From Vigna angularis (Eukaryota; Streptophyta; Magnoliopsida; Fabales; Fabaceae), in NCBI RefSeq assembly GCF_016808095.1, contig NC_068979.1:27857960-27921959 (forward strand): a DNA stretch of 64,000 nucleotides, read 5' to 3'. The position numbers and the translations under genes are program-made. This document shows, in pieces, positions 47,796 to 61,000 of the stretch. The notes beneath the pieces are model-generated. The model did not search any database. It was not told the origin of the DNA and worked only from the letters and a program-made list of their open reading frames with translations. Numbering within the stretch: the first letter of the stretch is position 1; every line of letters begins with the position of its first letter.

Positions 47796-50684
47796 TTTTT
47801 TTAAGATAAAAATATCTTCTTTTTTTTAACTTATATTTGCCATTTAGGTTGTACAAACACGAAGGAAAAAAAGTATTAATTTGTGGAGTTTGTGTGCTTG
47901 CTATCAAACATGTCTTTAACGAAATTGCCATTGTTGAAAGAAATACGAAAAAATCACTCTTTAGTGTTGAAAGAATCACGAAATCGTTATTCTTGAAAAA
48001 ACAAATGTAAGTTCATTTTTTCGTTTTTATATAAGTGGAGGATTTCTTGTTTCTGTAATGTCAGGGATATGCATTTAGGGTTGTTGTTGTTTTGTGTTTA
48101 AATGTTGATGTTACAATAGGTTTCAAAATGATTTTTGATGTTTCTTTGCATCACATAGGGAAGTTTCTGAACAACGAGTACATTATGTTGGGGGAGAGAT
48201 ATCTCTAATTAAAGGACGAAAATGACTCCTTGGCCTCCAAGTTTTTCCAAAAAGTTGACCCGTTGGTCAACTCACCAAAGAGGACATCCAAGCAAGGTCA
48301 ACATTGGGCCTTGGCCCTTTGTTGACTTGGTTGGTCAAAACCCTATTCTTCTTGGCCCAATCAAACCTATACTACTATGCCTAAGGCCCAAATAAAATCC
48401 TACACTATTGGGCTCAAATACAAGCCCAAAACTTATTCAATGATGGTCCATGAAGAGAAAAGTTTGACTTTGACTTCACCTTCTTTGTTTGACTCCTCTT
48501 GTATTTGTTTGGTCATGCTTCTTCTGATAGGACTTTTTGTGAGATGGTTGTCATCAGGAAGAGGTAAACATATGCTCAAGAAGGTTGAAAAGTGATGTAA
48601 TTTTTACTTGCAAAAGACTCTATGATACTCAAGTCAGTAAGAGAGTTAGATCTTAATGTGCAAAATAGTAAAAGTGAGTTTAAGTGTGTCTTTCTTGATA
48701 AAATACATGTGTATGAGTCTACATGCCCTATGTCATTTATGTGATTTAAATATAGAATATAATTGTTAGAAACATGTTATTGAAAAACATTTAATGACTA
48801 TTTAAATGATCTAATAAAATTGTTGAGATTTTAATAAAGGACCCTTGTTGGGTTGGGTCATTAGTAATGTACTAACAACCATAATTCATGTGTCACGTTC
48901 GTGTTTTTTTAAATTTTATTGTGCTTTAAATATTTATATATGAATAATTTCTCCATTCAACTCTATTTAAATTTTATATAAATGTTATAATGATATTTTT
49001 ATTAAAATTGATATTTTTATTAAATATTTTCATTAAATATTTTTATGTAAGTATATTTAAATTTATATTTTTCATTAAACTTTATTTAAGTTTTGTTTTA
49101 AAGTTTTAAATATATGTATTTTAAATTGTTATTAAATTGTTTTAAAATTTTACATTTGAATTTAATTTTTTTTAAACCAATTCTAACATTTGTATAAAAA
49201 AACATTTATATATAAATATTTGAAACAAAATTTAAATGAAGTTCAATGTAAAATAGAAATTTAAATAAAATTTATGTTCTATTTTTGTTTTTATTTAACC
49301 ACAAAATCTCCTTGTTCAAGCCAAGACTTACATTTATGTGATACCTTATGTATTTATATTTCTCAAGAACAAATGATGGAAACCCATATAGGGAGCTTGA
49401 TGGAGATCCATCTAGGGAGTTACAACTTAACCAGGGTTGGTAGGATGAAAGAAGAAGAAGAAGAACTCTAATATTGTGAAGATGATGTTTCAAGCTTATT
49501 TTTTTCTTTCTCTTAAGCCTTTTAAATATGTATATATGTATTTCTTTAGGCTTTATATTTGGGCCAATGACCTACCTATCGAGAAAGCTTAGTAAACATT
49601 GACGAATTTGAAAATTTAAGTGCATAGGTATAGAAAGTACGTGCTTATAGTCAATTGAAAACCTTTTGAGTCTAGTTTTCAACAAAAAAAAATCAGCTCA
49701 TTTGGAGTTCTCTAGAGAAAGTTATGAGTCAAACAATCAACAAAGGTCAAAGCTGTCAAGATGTTGTTAATTGAGCTAGTTCTTGGCCTTCTAGCATTGC
49801 ATGGGCCTTGGAAGAGGAGAGTGCCCCTTTTGGCTTGCTTAAGCTTTAAGGTACATTCTATAATTTGGTAGATTGGATGAAAAGACTCTCATGCATGCAC
49901 TTGGTCAAAGATTTAAGAGAAGACTCTTATTCTTTGCATTTGGACATTTCAAGAACCTTTGTTAGTTTAATATACTTCCTTTAAATTCATGAACTTTAGT
50001 TTCTTTCTAGAGTCACTCATTCACTTATAAAAGGAATGCTCTATCATTTGTAAAATTAACTTGAAAATAAACATTAGAAAAATTATGCCAAATTGCATTC
50101 TCTCTTCTTCTAAGTTCACTAGGTTGTCTTCTATAAAGACTCTTCCTAATCTTTTACTTGGAGTTTGACATAACCTCCTTCAAGAGCATCTCAAAAACCA
50201 CGCACAAATTTCTTCATCAATTTATGACTTCTGCTCATCTTTCTTTATCTTCATGGAGGCTTCATCAATTTGCTCGAAGAGGTTTCTTTCAACAAACCCT
50301 AACCCTAAAGATATCTTGTACCTTCTTTAGCCGTTACTTAAATCTCTTATAGATATACATAAATATCCTTTTCTGTTTTCATTTTTGGTTTCTAAGAAAG
50401 TTTCATTGTTTTCATTACTCACGTTCCCTTTATTCCCGTTTTTGTTTCTGTTTAAAAGGCCAACTATTTTGTTTTCAATCTTCTTTTTCTTCCCTGTGAA
50501 ATCCCTATGACTTATCTAACAATTTTGTATTTGTTTCTAATAAAATAACCAAAGCTTTGAATGCATGCATAATTAAAGTTTTTAAAAAAAAAACGTTTTT
50601 TAAAAAAAAAAACTTAGGCTCACGTGAGGCTCCATTTTTTCATGACTATATGTTGTTTTCTCTCTCCCACTTCTAAGCACCACT
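47796..50684. other. Intergenic region with repeat R1 copy, no gene seen
   Basis: Includes a second partial copy of the R1 repeat at about 48225-48560 (landmarks TTGACCCGTTGGTCAACT, GGCCCAA words, ATGCTTCTTCTGATAGG). The rest is AT-rich. Around 49560-50340 is a moderately complex stretch resembling a retroelement leader, with no conserved domain that I could identify. Confidence 0.45.
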
Positions 50685-51285
50685 AATATGCGAGCGTTGC
50701 TCCCTCCACCACTACGTCGTGCTCCCTGCACCTCCTCAAATTCTTTTATTTCCAAAACTATATTTAGGTTAAAGGTTAAAATGTTTTTACTTTTACTACA
50801 AATTTTTAATTTATTTCCAGAACCCAAATTTTACCTTATTCATATTCCCTGAACGCAACAGCTGCACCCCCACCCCCATATCAACTCAATCTTCTTCTAC
50901 ATACTTATATCCATTTTATATATGGATTTTTAATTATCTTTTGTTGATGAAGTAGATAAAACTATCATGTATTCGATTATACCTACTAATTATTATTGAA
51001 TTTTAGTTCATTAATCTTTTAAATTTGAATGATGAAAATTCATATCTGACATGAATACAAGTAGGTAGAAGAAGATTGAGTTGACATGGGGGTGTAGTGT
51101 AACTGTTGCGTTCAGGAAATATGAATGAGGTGAAATTAGGGTTTGAAAAATAAATTAAAAATTCATGGTAAAAGTAAAATAGTTTTAATTTTTAACTGAA
51201 TGATAGATTTGAAAATAAAAGAATTTAAGAAGGTGCAAGAAGCATGCCGTGGTGGTGGAGGGAGCAACACTCCTAGTATGCACGT
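50685..51285. repeat. Large imperfect inverted repeat (about 230-bp arms, 137-bp loop)
   Basis: Left arm about 50685-50914 and right arm about 51052-51285 pair in opposite orientation. Matched blocks include GTTGCTCCCTCCACCAC, AAATTCTTTTATTTYCAAA, CATATTYCCTGAACGCAACAG and TCAACTCAATCTTCTTCTAC. Arm identity by eye is about 75-85%. It lies about 0.8 kb upstream of the helicase ATG. It may be an old foldback element or an inverted duplication of unique sequence; no terminal signature was recognised. Confidence 0.7.
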
Positions 51286-52040
51286 AAGACATTTTACAAA
51301 CCGAACCCTTCTTTAAACTGTGAGCCCATACAGTGAAACTTTTCAAAAATAAACACTTGTGGGCTCTAAACATACTAGCTAAAATAAATTCCCAAGAGAA
51401 TGAACCTTCAACCCATATGCATCACCAAAGTAACCCTAACCACTGTTATAAGCTTTTCATTGAAAATTTTACATAAAAATATCCATATAAATCATACAAA
51501 ATCCAATAATTATAAATTGATTTATTTATTTACCAATAATTTTAACACAATCACACAAAAAAACTAATTTACTTTATCTTATTATTTTCACATAATTTTA
51601 CAAAAAATACAAAAACTAAATTGAAAATTTTCACACTTAACTGTTACGGGAAAAAAAAATTCTTATTATAATAATTAAAAAAAAAGTAAAAAAAAAATCA
51701 TAACACTGGTGACAAAGTTATCGTTAGTACAAAATTAACGAAAGAATCAAATTACGTCACATTTTTTTAAATAAAGACCTAACACTCATCAAAATCTGAT
51801 GACATGATATTTCAAATAAATTGAGGTTTTAAACCTTTTATTTTTCGGTTTTCAGTAAATTAAATTTTAAATAATGTACCAAAAATAAAGACGTCATCAT
51901 CAAATACAGAATTGCAGAAGAGACAAACGTGTAAAATCAGCTGGTGGATTTAGTAAAAAAGAATATCTACATAGCATGTCCTCGCATTCCCTTTCTAACT
52001 GTTAACATATTTTCTGAAACTGGGGCTTTTCTTGCGGTGC

Positions 52041-55000
52041 ATGTTCCCTCGCATTCCATTTCTCGCCATGGATTCTTCTCTTCCCCTTCATGTTGACGGT
52101 GCTGACAAAGGTTTTAATTGCGATGCTGACAAAGGGAATTCTTCGGTACGAGTTAACTTACTTCCAATGCAATGCTCTTTTATCTGTAGTTCGCTTGCTC
52201 AGAGTGTGCTTGTAAGGTTGCATTGAAACGTTTTTTTGTTGTTTGTATTGGTAATTTTCTTTTCAGAGTGCTTTCCCCAGCGAGGACTGGAAGCAGAAAT
52301 TAAACATGCTTTTGAATGATCAGAGTAAGCAAGAGTTGGTCTCAAGGGAGAAAAAGGATCGGCGTGATTTTCAGCAAATAGAGACTTTGGCGAGCAAAAT
52401 GGGGTTGTATAGGTAATTTTCCCCTTCCCATTCTCGTGATTTTTCATTGTTTGGACGAGCTTATGCTAAATTGAAATTGAGTGTTAAAATTAGCCTATGC
52501 TCAAATTATTATTATTATTAATATTTTTAACTTAAAGAAAAGTCATCCTCATTGTTTCTTTGTTATTTTTCTCTCCTAGAAGTCTTAACCTGAATTCTAG
52601 AGTTATAATTCTTAAATGCATTTATATATGGCAGCCATATGTATGCGAAGGTGGTTGTTGTCAGCAAAGCCCCTCTTCCAAACTACAGATATGATTTGGA
52701 CGATAAACGCCGCCTTAGGGAGGTATGTTAACTTCTTACATCATGTGCTGTTGACTTTCCTGAATCATTTGAGGAGGATAAGCATTAATGAGTTTAGATA
52801 GAGTTTCTTATTGCTAATTTTATTTCATTGGAAAACTTACTAGCTATTTCTTTGAGAGAGTTTCCTAAAGCTTCAAGAATTGACAGGTGAACCTACCTAC
52901 TACTCTGTTAAGGCAAGTTGATGGATATCTTCAAGAATACCTAACCCAAAAGTCAAGAAGGAAGGAAAACTTTTCCGATTTGTGGTGTGCAACACCAGCC
53001 GACAGCGGTGGTACAGATGAAGGGCTTTTTGAGCCACCTAAGTCACTATCATGCAGCAGGGCTGTAGTGGATAAATTTCTTTGTCAGAGAAGTTCACAAA
53101 TGCGTGATCAGCAAAGAACTTGGCAGGTCATCTTCACTGAAATACAAAATTATGGCCTTATTGTCTTCCGAGATAGACTTTATGTTCATATTTTATTTTA
53201 TTTCTTTATGTTTTCTTTATAATTAAGACTTTAAGCATTTTTTTGGCAGCTTCTAAGTCTGTTTGTGTATGATGGTGATACAAACCTTGTATTAGAAAAG
53301 AACATAAGAGAAAAATGTAAACATGAAATGAGAATTATATATTAATTCACACTTTCTACAGAGAGTACAAGCATTGAATATATAGACTTTAAAGCCTATT
53401 GTTTTGAAACAGTTTGAAACACATAGTCCCAGTATTTTAAAGGAACATAAGCATGGTAAGATCTAACTCTGTGATGTGTCTGTGCTTTCGTTCAACCACA
53501 CCATTTTGATGGTGAGTAAGAGAGCAAATAATTCTGTGAACAATACCAGTAGTTTTTAAAAGGGTCGTGAAATATCTAAACTCCACACCCATTTAGTTTG
53601 TAAGTTTTTAATTTTGGTTCCAAACTGAAGTTCAACCATGATTTGAATTTTTGAAAAACAGTGAGAGTCTCATAGTTTTGTTTTAAAGGGTAGAACCATG
53701 TAAACCGGGAAAAAGCATCAACAAAATATACATAATACACATAACCATTGATAGAGGAACATGAGAGGCTCCCCAGAGATCACTAAAATCCAATTCAAGA
53801 GGAGAATTGTAAACAGTTTCGGAAGCAGAAGAAGGAAGTCTTTGAGACTTTCCAACACAACAAGATGAACAAAAGTCCACAATTTTATTAGATGGTTGAA
53901 ATTTGCAAAGGGTCATAATAATTTTCAAGACATGAGCATCTGGATGACCTAATCTAGCATGCCATAGATTGCTAGATTCAGAAACAGTGTTTACAACAGA
54001 TTTAGAATTATCAGAAATAGTGGTAGTTGTGTAAGATTCAGGGATCTTTGACAAGGTAGGAGGAGAACCAACTTGAATATTGAGGCAAGGAAAGGAGTAA
54101 AGGCCATCAGATTCTACGACTCCTCTAAGAAGAATTTCATTTGTTGCCTGAGATTTAACAGTACAATAACAAGGAAAAAACTCAAAATTGACACCATTAT
54201 CAAGAGCAAATTTACTTACAATGAGTAAATTTTTGTTAATTGACGGAACACTCAACAAATTATGTAAGTAAATTAGAGTGGTGGGATTAGTGGAATGCTT
54301 AAAAAAAGAACCAGAACCAAGGACTTGCAAACCTTCAACATTGGCAATATAGATTTGATCAGGTCCGTCAAAATGATCAAAGGGCTGAATGTTCTGAGAA
54401 TCTCGTCACATGAAAAGATGCATCAATTTTTCATTAAATATTTTACAAAGATTTTTCTGAAATAGCACCAGATGATAACATGGCAGTTGACATGTAGCCT
54501 AACACTTATGCTGTCAGCTGAATTACGCTTTTGGTTCCTCCAGTATGATAACCGTAAGAAACCAAGACTGTAACTAAGGCATGGCAGTATTGTGTTAGGA
54601 AACATGACCATTGTGATGTCAACATCCTTATCAAAATCAGTTAATATTTAATAGAATGACAAAGAAAGACCGAAATCACATTATTGCAGAACAATGGTTG
54701 AAAGACCCAATTTGTACAATTGGAATATGCAGGACCAAAATCATGCAATTGTGATACTTGAGAGATTAAAAGTGAAGTTAAGTCAAATTTTTATTTTATA
54801 AAAAGGTTAGGTTAGAAAGTCAAAATATAATATTCTTGGTAGTTGACAAGAACAATAGGATGGGATGGAGATCCAACATAACACAATTAATTTTATTTTT
54901 CAACAGAAGTCTAAAATCATAACTATGTAATAGTAGCTATAATTTTTTTTTTCATCAAATTGGTTGTGGAATAGCATGTTTGAAGTCTGGTAGCTAGTTT

Positions 55001-58000
55001 TCATTGGGGTTGGGTCTAAGCTTTTGGGCAATTCTATTTTTTTATTACAATTTATAAAATGTGTCTTTATCCGGTTCTAGTTTACTTCTTTTTGAGTATT
55101 GACATTCTATATTCTATCCACTTGGGCCTGATCTAAGCTGATATTTCTGTTGTGCATGTTCTTAGGTTTCTTTACCCTGTCGATGTATCTTTTGTGGAAC
55201 TTTTATAGATATAATTAGAAGCAATCTCTAACTGCTAGGAACCATTGCGCCAAAGGTTGAGCTTAATTTTTGTGATAATGAGTTAAAAAAATGTATTGGT
55301 CCTCGGTGCCTTGGTGCTCATTGTTTTATGTATTTCATCAAGAAAACAAAAGTACTGTTTGTGTATGCTTCAGTTAGCTATCCTTTACCCCTTTCTGTAC
55401 AAATTCTTGAAGATAAAACGTTTTAATTTTAATGTTGTATCCATCCATTTCAGGAATCTCCAGATGGAAGAAAGATTCTGGAATTTCGTAGCAGTCTACC
55501 TGCTTATAAAGAGAAGGAAGCAATATTATCAGCCATATCAAGGAATCAGGTTTGCTGAAATAATATATTTTGTTAATACTAAGTGACTAATGACTACACC
55601 TTATTGACTAATGACTAATGACTACACCTTATTTATTTATATGTTGATAAATATTTATCCTTTGCAAATGTTTACATTATTTCTAAACTTTCTTTTTTCA
55701 AATCTGTTTTCTTATGGTTGGCGCTTGCTTATTAAACAATCTTTCTAAAGTTCTGGAGTGAATGTTAGATGTATGTATAGTCAAGATGCTTCAACGAGTC
55801 ATATCTTCCATCTAACTTAATAATTATATCATTGAAAAGTAAATCGTGCTTTGTAGTATTAATTTGAATCTTTTTAATGCTTGGCTTCTCAAATTCAATT
55901 TTAATTATTATTTACATATTTTTCAGGTACTTATCATTTCGGGTGAAACAGGTTGTGGAAAGACAACACAAGTTCCACAATTTATCCTAGAATCTGAGAT
56001 AGAACTAGTTCGTGGAGCTGTGTGTAATATCATTTGCACACAACCAAGACGCATTGCAGCAATTTCTGTTTCTGAAAGAGTTGCCTTTGAAAGAGGAGAG
56101 AAATTGGGTGAAACTGTGAGTTTTAATAACCGTTCCAATAATTCTCTTTGTTTTGTAGTACGTTGGATTCTAAAGTTTCTATCTCCTTCTTTTGACTTCT
56201 TTTGTGAAAGGTTGGATATAAAGTTAGACTTGAAGGCATGCAAGGGAGAGATACCCATCTTCTCTTCTGCACCACAGGCATCTTATTAAGAAGATTACTA
56301 GATGATAAAAAATTAAAAGGCATAACTCATATTATTGTTGATGAAATTCATGAGCGGGGAATTAATGAAGGTAGATTTCTGAACTTGATTGTGTATTTAA
56401 GTTTTTGTAATATTTTTTATGATAATACTATTCCAATATTTTTTTTTCCTGTGACAGATTTTTTGCTTGTTGTCCTTAAAGATCTTCTAGCTTTCAGGCC
56501 AGAACTGAAACTGATTTTAATGAGTGCTACCCTTGACGCTGAGCTCTTCTCTTCATATTTTAATAATGCTTCAACTATGAAGATTCCGGTATGTTACATA
56601 AAATGAATGCCAGCTTGTTTATGTTGTCAAAGGATAATTATATCACTAGGAATTTAGTATAATTGATTGATCATGAATCTCAGTGACAAAGCAGCGATTT
56701 ATGTTTAACATCTAAGCTGTAAAATGTCTTGTATTGTTAATCATTAATGATTTAGTGAGTTACATCTCAAGCATTTATACAATTAGATTCAATCTTGTTA
56801 GTTAAAATCTCTAACTGTTCTACGACAGGCTCCAGATGTTCTAACTTCTAATAGAATGACAGATAGCTGGCCTTTTTCATATGCATAACCTCAACTACCG
56901 TAGTAAAAAGAGACATGTACAAAAAGCGGGGGGGGGGGGGAGACAAAACCTGACCCACTAATCATTAACCCTTAACCCTATAAATCTATCTCTGAAGAAC
57001 TAAGGACAAATGAAAGATGGTGCTAGAAAGTTGTTCCACCAAGTATAACATGAGATCTAGTTTCAAACCCAACAAGTTTTTCAACACATTGATTACTCTC
57101 TTGAAAAATATGTGAAAAAGGAATACACATAGTATTACTATTTACAAAATAATTCAACCATCTACTGCAAAGATCCCAAAGAGTAATAGAAGTATTAGAC
57201 TACTTCGTATAAGAAGTTGAGAGACACACTCAATTCAAAACCTTTGGAGACAGCAACTGCCATTGCCAGAATCACACCTATCACTTCAGCATATAGAGCA
57301 TTATGAGTGTTAGATATTATTAAGACTTTATTAATTACAATATCCCATGTTTGTTACAATATTATGTATATTTGGGCTTAGCCCATATTTTTGTTTATAA
57401 TTCTTCATTATAAATATATTACCTTATGTGTATTTTCGACACAAGAAAATTAGTCTTAACCCTAATTTTCACTACTTTCAACATGGTATCTAGAGCTAGG
57501 GTTTTCTACTAATCCATACATATTTTTTTTGTTGGTCGTTGCAACTGCAATCGCCACCAGAACCGTCGCTAGAGTTATTGCTGGAGCCACCGTTTAGGTT
57601 GGTGACCCCACCAATCGTATCATCTGGATCATGTGACTACCACATTGCAAAGATTGACATCATCACAGCAACAACGCACCCGCATGCCCCGTTTAAAGTC
57701 GAACATCTGTTCTCTTTTGCTGCTGCGTGTGGTGGTGTGTCACTCCTCTCTGACAACAATCACTTGCGCTGAGATCGCCTCCTCCTCCTCCTCCTCTTTT
57801 TGGATCTGTACTTGTTGCCTTGATTGAAGAATCTTGGATTTTAGGGTTTTTTTTTATCCTATTCATCTATGGCTTCGACGACTTCAACCTCTATTGTTAC
57901 CCCAGCTGCTACCAATTCCTTTGATCTGTCAATCTAAACTAATTAGGTAATGGGCATCTAACCATTGACAAATTAGATGGCAATAATTATGAGACTTGGG

Positions 58001-61000
58001 ATTAGACAGTAAACTTTGGTTAAGAGTCAGGGCTATGTAGATAATCTCACGAAGAGTGTGACTTCTATTGATGCCAGTGAAGCTCCATGTTGGGTGAAGA
58101 TTGATACTTAATTATGCATGGTTCTCAAATCCACTATTCACTCATCTTGAAAATAATTGTTTTGTACCTATGAAACATGTTTTGAAGTTTGGGAACATGA
58201 AAAATTGTTATACACTAGTGACACTCAATGTCTTTATGGTGTTTGTCACAATCTTCTTGATGTTGTTGCTCCTAAAAGTCGTGGCCTAATGGCTGAATAT
58301 ATGGGTAAAATTGATTCTCTCCTTCATGATTTTAATGAGTTATTACCTCTTGCCTCTACTTCTTCTCAAGATCTAGAGCAATGGTCAAAGTTCTTTATGT
58401 TATTGGCTTTACATGGACTTTCTGATGACTACTTCCATGTTCCTGATCAGATTTTGGGATCCCTTGTTGTTCCCACTTTTGCTTCTGCTTGATCCATCCT
58501 TTTGCGTGTACCAAATAAAAAGATTGCTAATAAACTTACTTCCATTGATGGTGATTCCTTTGCTTTGGTATCTAAACGTGGTGACGGTAATCGCTCTCAC
58601 AAGCTGAGCAAAGGGCATCACAAGTGTGAACATTCTCACAAGCTTGGTCATAAGATTTATCAGATGATTCCTTTGCTTTGGTATCTCAACATGGTGACGG
58701 TAATCGCTCTCCCAAGCTGAGCAAAGGGCATCACAAGTGTGAACATTCTCACAAGCTTGGTCATAAGATTGATCAATGTTATGCTTTATATGGTTGTTGT
58801 CCTCGATTTGCTGCAGTAGACCAAATTGATCCTCCCTCACAACCATCTAATGTGATCCTACTTCATTTAATATTGCAGGACACTCTATTATTCTCAATGA
58901 ACTTTTCAAATGGGATAAGGATCATAAAAAACCTAGTTCCATTGCTTTTATTGCACACACATGTACATCTTTTGTTGGCCTAAATCAATCTACTTCCCTT
59001 GGACCTTGGGTTCTTACTTGGGTCCACTAATCGTTTTACAAGTAACAAATTTTTGTTTTCTTCTGTATCTTGCACGAGTTATTTACCTTTAGTTACCATG
59101 GCTGATGGATCTAAGGTCTTATCCCATGGAGTTGGTATTGTTAATCCTTTTCCTTCTTTGTCCATTGATAACGTTCTTTATGTTCCTGTGTCTCCATTTA
59201 ACTTATTCTCGATTAACTGATTGAGTTCCACTAAGTACACTAACATTGCGAAGTACAACACAAGTATTCTTTGGATTCGTAACCACTTCTGATCAACCCC
59301 TTGAGTATTTTTGGGCCTTCTAGCCACTCATGACTAAATCCTTGAGTACTCTTTTAACAATCCACTATTGGCTCAATCAAGTATTATTTCATAAGTCACT
59401 CTTAGTTTAACTTGAGTATTCTTTCGACTCAGCCATTCTCAACTAGCTCCATTCAAGTTTTCTTTCTACAAGCTACTTTTGGCATAACTAAAAGGTCACC
59501 TTTGGTTCAAGCAATTATTTTTTGAAAAATAGTCGCTCCTAGCTAATAACTAAGTATTCTTTGCCAAATGGTCACTCTTATAAGATAGATAGTTGGTATG
59601 TTTGGTGATCACTAATCACACTTTAGCTCACTAGAGAGGTTGATCATTTGTTAATATATGTAGGATTGATACTTTACTGTTGATTGCTCATTGAACATGA
59701 ACAATATTGTTCTTTGAAACTCTAGTTGGATCAAAAGTTTATGCTATGTTTTGGCACTATTCAAAGTGGTTTCCCTCTTCTTCTTGAATAACTTTTTATA
59801 AAATCTGATGAAAGTAGTTGTTGTTAAACCATTTCTGGCCTATGAGCAACTTTAGCTCTTTTTGAATGCCTTACCTTTTTTCTGAAGAGTTTGATAATGA
59901 TGGATGCATTAAATGCACTCCATGCAACAATAAATGCGCTTTTCTCCATTAAGCAACATCCTTATAGCTGGATGTACTTTGCTTATTCTTGGGCAATGTG
60001 GATTTCCTTTTGTCTTAAACAATAGTGCCTTATGAAGAATAGAGTTCTCCTTGAGTTCAGTGATTTGGTGAAGAAAAACAACTTTTTCTATTTATCGAGG
60101 AGATCCATGGATGTGACTGGTCCGTTGTGTGATGAATCTCTTTTGGAAACAAAAGGGGTATACATTACCTACAACATAGAATAAGTATTTATGGTGTCTT
60201 CGTTTGGTATGAGGTTAGCTTACTTTTATGTGCTTATCGCCTGAGTATATCTATGCTATATTAGACATAAAAAAAGATTGAACAATGTTGCTACATTTGT
60301 CAAATGAATCATTTGCGTCTTTCATTATCTGTTGTCGAGATAAGTTCATCGTCTTTCAACATATGGGAGTGGAATGGATGAGATGTGTGAAAACAAAGAT
60401 TTAACTGATTTTGCGAAAACAAAGATTCAACATTTGTTACAATCACACATGGAATTTGAAATGGAGGTGTTGTGTGAAATCTTGGAATCACACGATTTCA
60501 TCATCTTGATCGCGATTTTAACTACATTCGATGGTAGGTTACGGTCATACCCACTCTGATTCAAACTTGAATTGGATGTGATCAATAGTTAGAGTATTGT
60601 TCTCAATTGATGTATTTCATATTTCATATATATATGAAAGGAGAGAAGTACAATACAAGGAACAACTATATAGCCTATAACACTTTATCCTTTGGGATAG
60701 GTACATACACACAAAAAGCAGTATAGAAAATTTCAACACATGATGGCTCTCTATCATGGTATGCTCTTGTATTGACTTTGGAGACAAGTAAGATTGTTCA
60801 ATATTTTGGCAACATTTCATTTCTAATCTCAAAGTACTTTTTACAAGGTATGAGCACCTCTATTTATAACCAACTAACCCTAGAGGTGTCTCAAAAGTAG
60901 AAGCAAAACTCTACAAACCTCAACTTTGCTAACTTGGGACAAGGCTAAAAATCCTCTCCATTAGGAGAAGGACATGTGGCCACTACTATAAGAAAATCCT

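Noticed and set aside
50293..50315. Telomere-like AACCCTAACCCTAAA
   Set aside because: Only two units; too short for an interstitial telomere array and common by chance near plant start regions.
59261..59590. CRISPR-like spaced repeats
   Set aside because: Repeats are highly degenerate, spacers are not separate unique segments, and the DNA is a plant nuclear intron.
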